DNA from: Fen-1135 sp963705275
GTDB taxonomy: Bacteria > Desulfobacterota > Syntrophia > Syntrophales > UBA2185
DNA length: 64,000 bases
Reading direction: 5' to 3'
Assembly (NCBI GenBank): GCA_963705275.1
Contig: OY970063.1
Location: forward strand, 1,178,001-1,242,000
The position numbers were made by a program, and so were the translations under genes. Below are positions 33,670-40,516 of this stretch, in pieces. Numbering within the stretch: position 1 is the first letter of the stretch; the number at the start of each line of letters is the position of its first letter. The notes under the pieces were generated by a model. That model was not told the DNA's origin, searched no databases, and saw only the letters and a list, made by a program, of their open reading frames with translations.

Positions 33670-34101
33670 ATGTTTATCCAGGAGGTGGAACTCTTCCAGG
33701 GAATCCCTTCACACGTGATCGGTGAAATATCCGAACTCGTCACTCAGGAGAGTTACCCGGCGGGATATGTCTTATTTCGAGAAGGGGATGTTGCGGATTT
33801 TCTGTATACCCTTGAAGAAGGAGAGATCAATCTGATCATTCAGGCGCAAAAGGATTTCTCCTTCCCCGTGATTAAGGCGGGGTCGGTATTTGGCTGGTCT
33901 TCGCTTGTTGAACCTAATCGGTACACGGCCACGGCGGAATGTGTGAAGGAAAGCAAGGTACTAAAAATTGATGCGGAGCGACTGATGCGGGTATTCCAGA
34001 GGCATCCCGCTGAGAGCCTGATTATCATGAAGCGGCTTGCAGGTGTAATAGCTACCCGGCTTCTGAAAAGTTACAAGGAGTTGGCCGCCAGCAGAAAGTA
34101 A
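33670..34101 (+). CDS. Cyclic nucleotide-binding domain protein, copy 2
   Basis: A 143-residue stand-alone CAP_ED domain; the ATG at 33670 follows GGAGGTGA. Pattern: FIQEVELFQGIPSHVIGEISELVTQESYPAGYVLFREGDVADFLYTLEEGEINLI, then GSVFGWSSLVEPNRYTATAECVKESKVLKIDAERL, then RHPAESLIIMKRLAGVIATRLL. The cassette reads EPNRYTATAECV, with an arginine three residues before AT as in ligand-binding members. Like its upstream neighbour it has no DNA-binding domain. Confidence 0.8.
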   Translation: MFIQEVELFQGIPSHVIGEISELVTQESYPAGYVLFREGDVADFLYTLEEGEINLIIQAQKDFSFPVIKAGSVFGWSSLVEPNRYTATAECVKESKVLKIDAERLMRVFQRHPAESLIIMKRLAGVIATRLLKSYKELAASRK

Positions 34102-34176
34102 CAGAGACAGCTAATTAAGGTCAAGGTGGAGCAAAGATCAAAACAAAAAATCATTGGGAAGTAATCGGAAGTAATC

Positions 34177-34428
34177 GGGGTCAAATCTTTACTCTTGACA
34201 TTTCATCTTGCATATAAATTAACTTTGCATGGGAAGACCTCTAAGAATCCAATTTTCTGGCGCATATTGCCACATAGCCTGTCGAGGGAATGAGCGGAAT
34301 CGGGGAACTTGTTCCTGTAATTGATAATGGTGCCTGCAGTCAAGCCAGGAATGGATTTCAGCAAGAAGCTTGCGGTCCCCATGCTTTTCCAATATTATAT
34401 CAAATGTCAAGAGTAAAGATTTGACCCC
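34177..34428 (+). mobile_element. RAYT-derived miniature element, copy 1 (+ orientation)
   Basis: Bounded by inverted repeats of about 26 bp: GGGGTCAAATCTTTACTCTT... at the left and its reverse complement ending AAAGATTTGACCCC at 34428. Inside, from 34230, ATGGGAAGACCTCTAAGAAT encodes MGRPLRIQFSGAYCHIACRG then NERN, the start of a REP-associated tyrosine transposase. The second half corresponds to the 3' end of the same gene (better preserved in copy 2). Two more copies lie at 54050-54321 and 56085-56360, in opposite orientation. Confidence 0.8.
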
Positions 34429-34766
34429 TATGCTTTTCAGCCGTAAAGATTTGAACCCCATGCTTTTCCTCCATGCTTTTCCCTGCCTACGATTGATAGA
34501 TAAAATCTGTGCATATGGCGCACAGTTTGTGCTAAATGTGCACACATGCTGGAACCTATGATCCTACTTTATCTATGTCGTATTTGAGGCTTCTGATCGT
34601 GTGACAATCGCACGATTTTATAATTGCGGATGGAACTGATCCAGTAGTCTGCTGCAATACTGATCAATGGAATTACCATTAAAAATATTCGTAATTCGTT
34701 GCAATTATAGCTAATATTATTATTACAGCTTTCCGACGAAGCATTTACAGACTGTCAGCCTCAGAC
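34429..34766. other. Intergenic region with partial copies of the element end
   Basis: 34443-34460 repeats the AAAGATTTGAaCCCC end of the adjacent element. The rest, to the sigma-54 promoter, is AT-rich and without recognisable genes. Confidence 0.4.
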
Positions 34767-34782
34767 TGGCATTCGTCTTGCA
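34767..34782 (+). promoter_or_regulatory. Sigma-54 (-24/-12) promoter upstream of the 76-residue frame
   Basis: TGGCATTCGTCTTGCA has GG and GC separated by exactly 10 bp, matching the TGGCAC-N5-TTGCA consensus at all but one position. A start near 34794 would give a leader of about 118 nt to the ATG at 34912. A sigma-54 activator gene lies 0.7 kb downstream on the other strand. Confidence 0.65.
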
Positions 34783-34911
34783 CAACAGTTAACCAGAAGT
34801 GAGGAAACCTCTGTAGGCTGGAAGAAACCTTTAGGAGTAATCTATAAGATTAATGAAAGGTAAGTCTCAGGGGTTTCTCCGCGTTTATAATACTTTTATA
34901 GAAGAAGAAAA

Positions 34912-35142
34912 ATGCTAAAGGAGGATAAAGAGCATAACTCGGGGAAAAGTCATCAGCGAGAGACGGTGTCACATCCAGAATTTGGGTTTGTATACAATTT
35001 TTTCATATCGGTAGAAGAAAGCGGCAGTATAGAAAAAATGGCAGCGAAAGAACAAACCCAGAGAAAAAAAGAAAGCGAATTGAAGTTCGACGACCCAAGC
35101 GTAGCATTCTTTCTTCCTGACTTTTTTACTGATGAGACTTAG
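34912..35142 (+). CDS. Hypothetical small acidic/lysine-mixed protein under a sigma-54-type promoter
   Basis: A 76-residue frame with a weak GAAGAAG site. MLKEDKEHNSGKSHQRETVS is followed by EFGFVYNFFISVEESGSIEKM, a charged KEQTQRKKESELKFDD helix and a hydrophobic VAFFLPDFF end. No family recognised. Placement between a -24/-12 promoter and a strong terminator supports that it is expressed; the frame itself could still be chance. Alternatively the transcript works as an RNA. Confidence 0.5.
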   Translation: MLKEDKEHNSGKSHQRETVSHPEFGFVYNFFISVEESGSIEKMAAKEQTQRKKESELKFDDPSVAFFLPDFFTDET

Positions 35143-35163
35143 CCATACATGTATTTTTTCAGA

Positions 35164-35315
35164 TCGATGGATGGTGTCCCTTCCCTCCTTTGCCATCCAT
35201 CGACCCCCTTCCCAGAGATTCTGAGAGGGGGTCAGCATTCTTGATCCCTTTCAGTCTACATAGCGAGCGGGTGGATGGTTCCTTCTTCCCTCCTTTTACC
35301 ATCCACCCTTTTTTT
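35164..35315 (+). terminator. Three consecutive hairpins ending in a strong intrinsic terminator
   Basis: Hairpin A: TCGATGGATGG (35164-35174) with CCATCCATCGA (35193-35203). Hairpin B: GACCCCC (35202-35208) with GGGGGTC (35227-35233); it shares two bases with A. Hairpin C: GGGTGGATGGT (35269-35279) with ACCATCCACCC (35298-35308), followed by seven T. A and C have similar stems and pyrimidine-only loops containing TTCCCTCCTTT, so one is likely a duplicate of the other. The 308-bp gap holds no other feature. Confidence 0.8.
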
Positions 35316-35451
35316 AAAATGAATCATCAATGAAGTTTCAAAGGCCCCGCCTTCCTTATCCAACATTTCAAATTATAATCGTTAATTCCCAGATGTAATT
35401 TCCTGCGTATTCTCTTAGATGTTTTCTGCAGGCGGACAGCTTCCGGCAGAA

Positions 35452-36987
35452 TCAGCCGCGTTTCCTTCCATAGGGAATTCCCAGCTTTTTCATTTTGCTT
35501 CTTAGTGTGCTCGGGTTTATTCCCAGGATGGCGGCCGCTCCGCCAGGCCCGTGCACGGTGCCGTTTGCCTTTTGCAGGGCCCGCTGTATATGAAGGGCGG
35601 TGGCTTTGTCGAGATTGGCCGGCTCAACCGCAAGGCCGGTAAGCATTTCAGGTGGACAGTTCTCATCTCCTCCGGCGAGAAGCCTAAAGGTCAGAGGCTC
35701 TCCCTTGTTCAGGATCAGCTCGCGCTCCACAACGTTTTCCAGCTCCCGGACGTTCCCCGGCCAGTGGTACGTCATCAGGCGGTCAATCGCTCCGGGTGAG
35801 AGTTCCGGTGAGGCGCTTAGCTTCAGTTGTTTCATCTTCTTGTTGATAAAATAATAGACGAGCGATGGAATATCCCCTTTTCTTTCCCGGAGCGGCGGCA
35901 CCCTGATGGGAAATACATTTATACGAAACCACAGGTCCTCGCGGAACTGTTTTTCCCTGACCATGTCCTGGAGGTTTCTGTGGGTGGCGGCGATGATTCT
36001 TATGTCCACGGGAATGGCCTTTGTCCCTCCCACGCGCTCGATCTCTTTCTCCTGAAGGACGCGGAGCATCCTGATCTGGGCGTGCGCCGGAAGCTCTCCG
36101 ATCTCGTCAAGGAAAACTGTTCCGTGATTCGCGCGCTCGAAGCGCCCGCGCTTCTGCTCGATGGCGCCCGTGAAGGCCCCCCTCTCGTGGCCGAAGAGCT
36201 CACTGTCGATGAGCGTTTCCGGAATGGCGCCGCTGTTCACGGTGATGAAAGGGCCTTTCCTCCGGGGGGAAAGATAGTGGATGGCGCTCGCTATGACACC
36301 CTTCCCCACTCCCGTTTCTCCCAGGAGCAGGACGGGACTTTCCAGGGGCGAGACTTTCCTCACCATCTCCATGACGTCCTTCAGGCCAAAGTCCGTGCCG
36401 ATGATCTCATCGCCTGACATACGGAGCAATTCCTGATTGAGATAACGGTTGTCGTCCGTCAGCATGTCTTTAAGGCGGAGGAGCTGCTGGTGCGTGAGGG
36501 CATTGGAAAGGGCAATGCCGACGGGCTCATTGAGCAGGGACAACAGCCCGGCGTGTTCCTCCGTGTATTTGTCCCTGCCGTCCGCCGTGAGAGTGAGGGA
36601 GCCTATTCTCGCCCCTTCGATTACGGTGCGCAGTACCAGGGCCGACGAGTCCGGCATGTTGAAGGATTCGGCAAGTTTCTTGATGACGGGATCCGTTTCC
36701 GGCCGGTTGACGATCCTGACATTCGGAACACCGGGTTTCTCAAAACTGTCCCTGCCTTCCCGGGTCAGGGACGTTATCTTGTCCATGGTCTTCGTCTCCG
36801 TGGCAGTAACTTCGGTGACCGTACGAATCGCGCCGAGGCTCTTCTCATAGAGGTGCAGGAAGATGCTGTCCACGGGCATGTATTGCACGAGATAATGGAG
36901 CGAGCGCTGGAGAGCGGTTTCCAGATCGAGGCTGCTGCAGATGAGCACTGTCATTTGACGGAAAAATTCGTTTTGGTCTATGGGCAT
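35452..36987 (-). CDS. Sigma-54-dependent transcriptional activator (GAF-AAA+-Fis)
   Basis: A 511-residue enhancer-binding protein. Residues 1-175 are a GAF-like sensor (SLHYLVQYMPVDSIFLHLYEK). The AAA+ domain (about 195-430) has Walker A LLGETGVGKGVIA, the sigma-54 contact loop FGHERGAFTGAIEQKRGRFE with an intact GAFTGA, Walker B GTVFLDEIGELP, and the arginine region FREDLWFRINVFPIRVPPLRER. The Fis-type HTH is at the end: GPGGAAAILGINPSTLRSKMKKLGI. This is the FhlA/HyfR-like layout. It probably activates the promoters at 34767 and 37891, which flank it. The GAF ligand cannot be told. Confidence 0.9.
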   Translation of the reverse strand: MPIDQNEFFRQMTVLICSSLDLETALQRSLHYLVQYMPVDSIFLHLYEKSLGAIRTVTEVTATETKTMDKITSLTREGRDSFEKPGVPNVRIVNRPETDPVIKKLAESFNMPDSSALVLRTVIEGARIGSLTLTADGRDKYTEEHAGLLSLLNEPVGIALSNALTHQQLLRLKDMLTDDNRYLNQELLRMSGDEIIGTDFGLKDVMEMVRKVSPLESPVLLLGETGVGKGVIASAIHYLSPRRKGPFITVNSGAIPETLIDSELFGHERGAFTGAIEQKRGRFERANHGTVFLDEIGELPAHAQIRMLRVLQEKEIERVGGTKAIPVDIRIIAATHRNLQDMVREKQFREDLWFRINVFPIRVPPLRERKGDIPSLVYYFINKKMKQLKLSASPELSPGAIDRLMTYHWPGNVRELENVVERELILNKGEPLTFRLLAGGDENCPPEMLTGLAVEPANLDKATALHIQRALQKANGTVHGPGGAAAILGINPSTLRSKMKKLGIPYGRKRG

Positions 36988-37021
36988 GGGCGCCTCACTC
37001 TATATTGCCACGTCCTGATGG

Positions 37022-37552
37022 CTATTCCTTTTCTGGCCGAAAGCCTATTTGACGCCGCTTTACTTTCGGAGGCGTCATCAACCGGCGAATAGTTTTTATG
37101 AGAGATTGAATGGCTTCGTCATGTGTAGAGATTTTACGTTCCAACTTCGCAAGTTCTTGCGCTAGTTCTTTATGCGTTGACAAATATTCCCGAATCCTGA
37201 CGAAAGCTCTCACGACATAAACGCTAATTTCAATAGCCCTTGGACTGTTAAGAACGCTGGCAAGCATGATAGCGCCATGCTCCGTGAAAGCATAGGGTGG
37301 ATATCGGCGACCGCCCCTCCCGTTTGAGGTCACAATCTGTGACCTCAAAGATGCAAATTCTCCTTTGCTTAATCGAAACATAAAATCAGGTGGGAAACGA
37401 TCAATATGCCGTTTAACTGCTTGAACTAATACTTTCGTTTCAACACCATAGAGCACTGCAAGGTCTTCATCCAACATGACTCTCTGTCGCCTGATCAGCA
37501 TGATTCGCTGTTCTATCCGTCCTTCAGGAATTAATGTCTTGCGATTTCTCAT
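37022..37552 (-). CDS. ORF6N-domain (KilA-N-like) DNA-binding protein, copy 2
   Basis: A 176-residue protein from the ATG at 37552. Domain order as in copy 1: MLIRRQRVMLDEDLAVLYGV, RFPPDFMFRLSKGEFASLRS, the QIVTSNGRGGRRYPPYAFTE motif, LASVLNSPRAIEISVYVVRA, a helical segment LAQELAKLERKISTHDEAIQ and the tail LMTPPKVKRRQIGF. It differs from copy 1 at many positions, so the two are old paralogues or separate acquisitions. The motif SLRSQIVTS is encoded by a 27-bp palindrome with 12-bp perfect arms, and a related palindrome lies upstream. No phage genes are adjacent. Confidence 0.85.
   Translation of the reverse strand: MRNRKTLIPEGRIEQRIMLIRRQRVMLDEDLAVLYGVETKVLVQAVKRHIDRFPPDFMFRLSKGEFASLRSQIVTSNGRGGRRYPPYAFTEHGAIMLASVLNSPRAIEISVYVVRAFVRIREYLSTHKELAQELAKLERKISTHDEAIQSLIKTIRRLMTPPKVKRRQIGFRPEKE
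37323..37349. promoter_or_regulatory. 27-bp palindrome inside ORF6N gene 2
   Basis: Perfect 12-bp arms TTTGAGGTCACA and TGTGACCTCAAA around a 3-base centre at 37336. It encodes SLRSQIVTS of the protein. The outer TTGAGGT/ACCTCAA is shared with gene 1, while the inner bases differ but keep the symmetry. Confidence 0.85.
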
Positions 37553-37569
37553 GACATGCCCCCATCTTA

Positions 37570-37596
37570 AAGGTGGCCGCAATCTGCGACCGCTCG
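37570..37596. promoter_or_regulatory. Palindrome upstream of ORF6N gene 2, resembling its internal copy
   Basis: GTGGCCGCAATCTGCGACC (37573-37591) is a near-palindrome centred at 37583, about 31 bp before the ATG. Over the central 21 positions it matches the internal palindrome at 16, including the identical CAATCTG core. It does not match the gene 1 version at the core. Confidence 0.65.
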
Positions 37597-37790
37597 TTGT
37601 CATTCCTATTCCCTGTCGTCATGCAGACGGGCTTGGATTCCCGCTTTCGCGAGAATGACAGTGGAGGAGCGGGAATGACAATGGAGGAATATTCCTCCCA
37701 CCCAAAATCCCCCTGTGGCCCCCTTTGTCAAAGAGGACAAAATAAAATCCCCCTTTTACAAAGGGGGGGCATCATTGTTGTATTTCGCAC
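37597..37790. repeat. Repeat-rich intergenic region
   Basis: TTGGATTCCCGCTTTCGCGAGAATGACA (37632-37659), GGCCCCCTTTGTCAAAGAGG (37716-37735) and CCCCCTTTTACAAAGGGGGG (37751-37770) are members of the window-wide hairpin families. No gene seen up to the promoter at 37891. Confidence 0.75.
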
Positions 37791-37890
37791 ATTAGCACGG
37801 TATTGTGAAATAAAGCAAGAGTTATTGCGATTATTCGCAAATTAGAATGTCCGCATTTTGTAACTATCCAATATCACGACGATTATTTTA

Positions 37891-37906
37891 TGGCATGATC
37901 TATGCT
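37891..37906 (+). promoter_or_regulatory. Sigma-54 (-24/-12) promoter of the Cache-domain gene
   Basis: TGGCATGATCTATGCT has GG and GC with the correct 10-bp separation. A start near 37917 leaves a leader of about 22 nt that contains only the GGAGGT ribosome-binding site of the gene at 37940. Confidence 0.65.
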
Positions 37907-37939
37907 CATGTAGAAGACAGACAGACGGAGGTAAAACAA

Positions 37940-38752
37940 ATGCAGTGGATGGAGGAAATAAAGATTCGCATTGCCGACAAGAACCCGGAGGCAGTGGAAG
38001 ATAATATCATGAGACTCATAAAGGACCTCGGCGACAACGGCGACATGAAGGAAGTAAAGCTCTATCACAGTGCGGTAGTTAACAACGACGTGAGTGTTCA
38101 CCTCTATTGGGATACAGAAGGCGCGGAGCCGCAGGGCAGCGCCATGGGCTTATGTCTCGCTCACGTCCTCAGAGAGTACGGCCTGATTTCTCATTCCGTC
38201 TGGGTGGATCTGAGAAGGACACTTGCAGAAATGGGTTCCAGTCCTAAGAGAAGCCGAGAGTCTGAAAGCGGCGATAGGCAAGATCGACATTGGCTTGCAA
38301 AATTAAACTTTAGTAATCACCAGATTAAGGAGGTAAAGAATATGTACGGAGCACCAGGAAAAGAAGCGAAAGCGTTTGTGCAGAAGGCAATTGCGTTCTA
38401 CAAGAAAGCGGGGAAGGCGATTTCTTTGGCAGAGTTCACCAATCCCAAAGGACCATTTATCGAAGGCGAGCAGTATGTTTTTGTGTTGAACCCCAAAGGG
38501 ACGATGCTCGCGCACGGTGTCAATGAAAAATACATAGGGCAGGACTTCATTGACGTGAAAGATTCCGACGGCAGGAGCTTTATCCGGGAGATCGTCGAAG
38601 TCGCAGAAAAGAAGGGCAACGGCTTTGTAGATTACAAGTGGTACAACCCGGTCACCAAAGAGGACCTGGGGAAACACGTGTACTTCGAAAAGGTAGACGA
38701 CTTGATCATCTGCAGCGGCGTCTACAAAGAGATGTGGAAGGACCTGCTGTAG
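37940..38752 (+). CDS. Cache-domain sensor protein with an N-terminal extension (apparent fusion of two genes)
   Basis: A 270-residue protein from the ATG at 37940 (GGAGGT at 37927). Residues 1-100 (MQWMEEIKIRIADKNPEAVE to EYGLISHSVWVDLRR) look like a small independent alpha/beta protein with VNNDVSVHLYWDTEG. Residues from 135, MYGAPGKEAKAFVQKAIAFY...VLNPKGTMLAHGVNEKYIGQDFIDVKDSDGRSFIREIV...VDYKWYNPVTKED, form a single Cache domain, a small-molecule sensor. There is no signal peptide, so it is cytoplasmic. Between them, AAGGAGGT (38329) and ATG (38341) remain as a perfect internal start, so the Cache part could also be made alone. Confidence 0.75.
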   Translation: MQWMEEIKIRIADKNPEAVEDNIMRLIKDLGDNGDMKEVKLYHSAVVNNDVSVHLYWDTEGAEPQGSAMGLCLAHVLREYGLISHSVWVDLRRTLAEMGSSPKRSRESESGDRQDRHWLAKLNFSNHQIKEVKNMYGAPGKEAKAFVQKAIAFYKKAGKAISLAEFTNPKGPFIEGEQYVFVLNPKGTMLAHGVNEKYIGQDFIDVKDSDGRSFIREIVEVAEKKGNGFVDYKWYNPVTKEDLGKHVYFEKVDDLIICSGVYKEMWKDLL

Positions 38753-38812
38753 ACTGCAGTACCCTCCGAAGCAGCTTAGAAGCGGATCTGCATCTGTAGA
38801 CACGCTTTAGGG

Positions 38813-38845
38813 GCCGCCTCACATTCCAGTGGGGCGGCTTTTTTT
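38813..38845 (+). terminator. Intrinsic terminator
   Basis: GCCGCC (38813-38818) pairs with GGCGGC (38833-38838), extended by CAC/GTG inside, followed by TTTTTTT. It ends the Cache-domain gene transcript about 60 bp after its stop. Confidence 0.85.
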
Positions 38846-38899
38846 ATGCAATCCATGCTGTGAGAGATAGAGAAGAGGAGTGATCGGCAAGGGCGGCAA

Positions 38900-39796
38900 T
38901 TACAGGATAACCCGTGCTTCGCAGAAGATGGCCATCATAAGGAGAATCCCGAAGACGGTGTCAAACTGGGCCGTCAAGGCGTCGGCCATATCGGGGACCT
39001 TCTCTTTGAAGGTTCTCAAAAGACTTATCGCATGGGGGATAGAGAGGAATATGAGCAATCCCCACAGGCTCATGATGCCTATAAGGATCATGCCCAGGAC
39101 GTACGCGTAGGCAAGCGCGATCAGTCCCGCAAAGAGTATGTAGCTGTTGCGGCTTCCCAGCATGATGCTCACGGTCTTGACGTTGTGGCGCGAATCGTAG
39201 GCGATGTCTCTCATGTTATTGGCGAAGAGAACGAGGGCGACAAGGACTCCGAATGGGACCGATATATACAAGGCCTTCATGGAAAGGGCCTGGCGTTGCA
39301 CCGCGTAGGCGCCTTCGATCATGAGAGGGCCCCACATCATAAATACGGCAAACTCGCCGAGGGCGCGATACTTGAACTTCACCGGACCGGCCGTATAGTA
39401 GATGCTCGTGAAAAGGCCGATAAGGCCGATCCAGAGGATATGCCACGAGCGGATCACGGCGGCCGTCATGCCGATGGCGACCGTCAAGACCAACAAGACA
39501 GAGGCTTCAGCTATTGTCTGGCGGGGCGTGAGCATGCCCGAGATGATCGGCTGGGGGCGATATTTCGCCGTCGGAGAATCCTGCTGGTCGATGTCGTAGA
39601 GGGTGTCGAAATAATCGTTGATCAAATTGGCCGCGGCGTGGAAAAGGGTGATGCCGATTGCGGTCACCATAAACCATAGCCAGGAGACGTTCCCCTCTTC
39701 CGCGGCCAGAAGCGTCCCCACGGAAACGGAAATGAGGGACATCGTGAATGACCACGGACGGGCAGCGATGATATATTTTTTGATGGTGTCGAACAT
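38900..39796 (-). CDS. UbiA-family prenyltransferase (MenA-like)
   Basis: A 298-residue protein with eight to nine membrane helices. The first prenyl-diphosphate site is AANLINDYFDTLYDIDQQDSP (N-D-x-x-D), and the second, near residue 190, NNMRDIAYDSRHNVKTVSIML (D-x-x-x-D). RPWSFTMSLISVSVGTLLA at the start is typical of 1,4-dihydroxy-2-naphthoate polyprenyltransferase (MenA), which makes demethylmenaquinone. Other UbiA members (heme or chlorophyll type) are less likely. Encoded alone, leftward; the menaquinone role is inference. Confidence 0.8.
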   Translation of the reverse strand: MFDTIKKYIIAARPWSFTMSLISVSVGTLLAAEEGNVSWLWFMVTAIGITLFHAAANLINDYFDTLYDIDQQDSPTAKYRPQPIISGMLTPRQTIAEASVLLVLTVAIGMTAAVIRSWHILWIGLIGLFTSIYYTAGPVKFKYRALGEFAVFMMWGPLMIEGAYAVQRQALSMKALYISVPFGVLVALVLFANNMRDIAYDSRHNVKTVSIMLGSRNSYILFAGLIALAYAYVLGMILIGIMSLWGLLIFLSIPHAISLLRTFKEKVPDMADALTAQFDTVFGILLMMAIFCEARVIL

Positions 39797-39894
39797 GAAT
39801 TGCTTCCCACTTCTTTATGTGCGAGAACGGCGCAATTTAATAAGAACGTGTCTTGATGTCAAGTTAATTGTGCCAAAGGAGGCCGCAGGAATTT

Positions 39895-39960
39895 ATCCCA
39901 CCATGCAAAATCCCCCTGTATCCCCCTTTGCAAAAGGGGGAAATATTGATACCCATTTGT
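39895..39960. repeat. Hairpin repeat before the tandem array
   Basis: ATCCCCCTGTATCCCCCTTTGCAAAAGGGGGAAA at 39908-39942 region belongs to the CCCCCTTT...AAAGGGGG family. Confidence 0.7.
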
Positions 39961-40287
39961 CCTTCCGAACGAATGTGAGGAATCTTAATTCCCTCCTCTG
40001 AGATCAAGGAAAAGATTTCTCCCTCCGGTCGAAATGACAGGTGGAAGTCGAAATGACAGAAAAGAGAATGACATTCCTATTTGTCATTCCGAACGAACGT
40101 GAGGAATCTTAATTTCCTCCTCGGAGATCAAGGAAAAGATTTCTCCCTCCGGTCGAAATGACAGGTGGAAGTCGAAATGACAGAAAAGAGAATGACATTC
40201 CTATTTGTCATTCCGAACGAATGTGAGGAATCTTAATTCCCTCCTCTGAGATCAAGGAAAAGATTTCTCCCTCCGGTCGAAATGACA
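39961..40287. repeat. Tandem repeat of a 124-bp unit, about 2.6 copies
   Basis: The marker CATTCCGAACGAA(T/C)GTGAGG begins at 39961 (as CCTTCCG...), 40085 and 40209, giving an exact 124-bp period. Units also contain GATCAAGGAAAAGATTTCTC and CCTCCGGTCGAAATGACA. Copies differ at few positions. The unit contains no frame; it is built from the window-wide TCGAAATGACA repeat family. No gene lies in 39797-40516. Confidence 0.85.
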
Positions 40288-40516
40288 ACAAAGGCGGAGA
40301 TGGCGGAAAGGCTTCTTGAAAAATCGGTGATATTTTCATTGCCTTAAAGTGGGAATATTGATAGTAATTAAAGGTAGTAAGAATTATTCATGCCTTTTTT
40401 GAAAAATACCCCGCTTTCTAAGGACTTAAGTCAGCATCATCGGAAAGGGAGCGGAATGGAAACGCAGGCCGTCTCCAGTTGCGGAATCATACGAATAAAA
40501 ATAACGGGAACTATCG

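Noticed and set aside
35827..37092. Frames of about 200 codons opposite the sigma-54 activator
   Set aside because: Shadow of the activator and of the ORF6N gene end; no plausible protein features.
39032..39679. A 215-codon frame opposite the UbiA-type gene
   Set aside because: Antisense shadow of the prenyltransferase with low-complexity, highly charged translation.
39961..40287. Possible CRISPR array
   Set aside because: The repeat is a contiguous 124-bp tandem unit without alternating unique spacers, and no cas genes are near.
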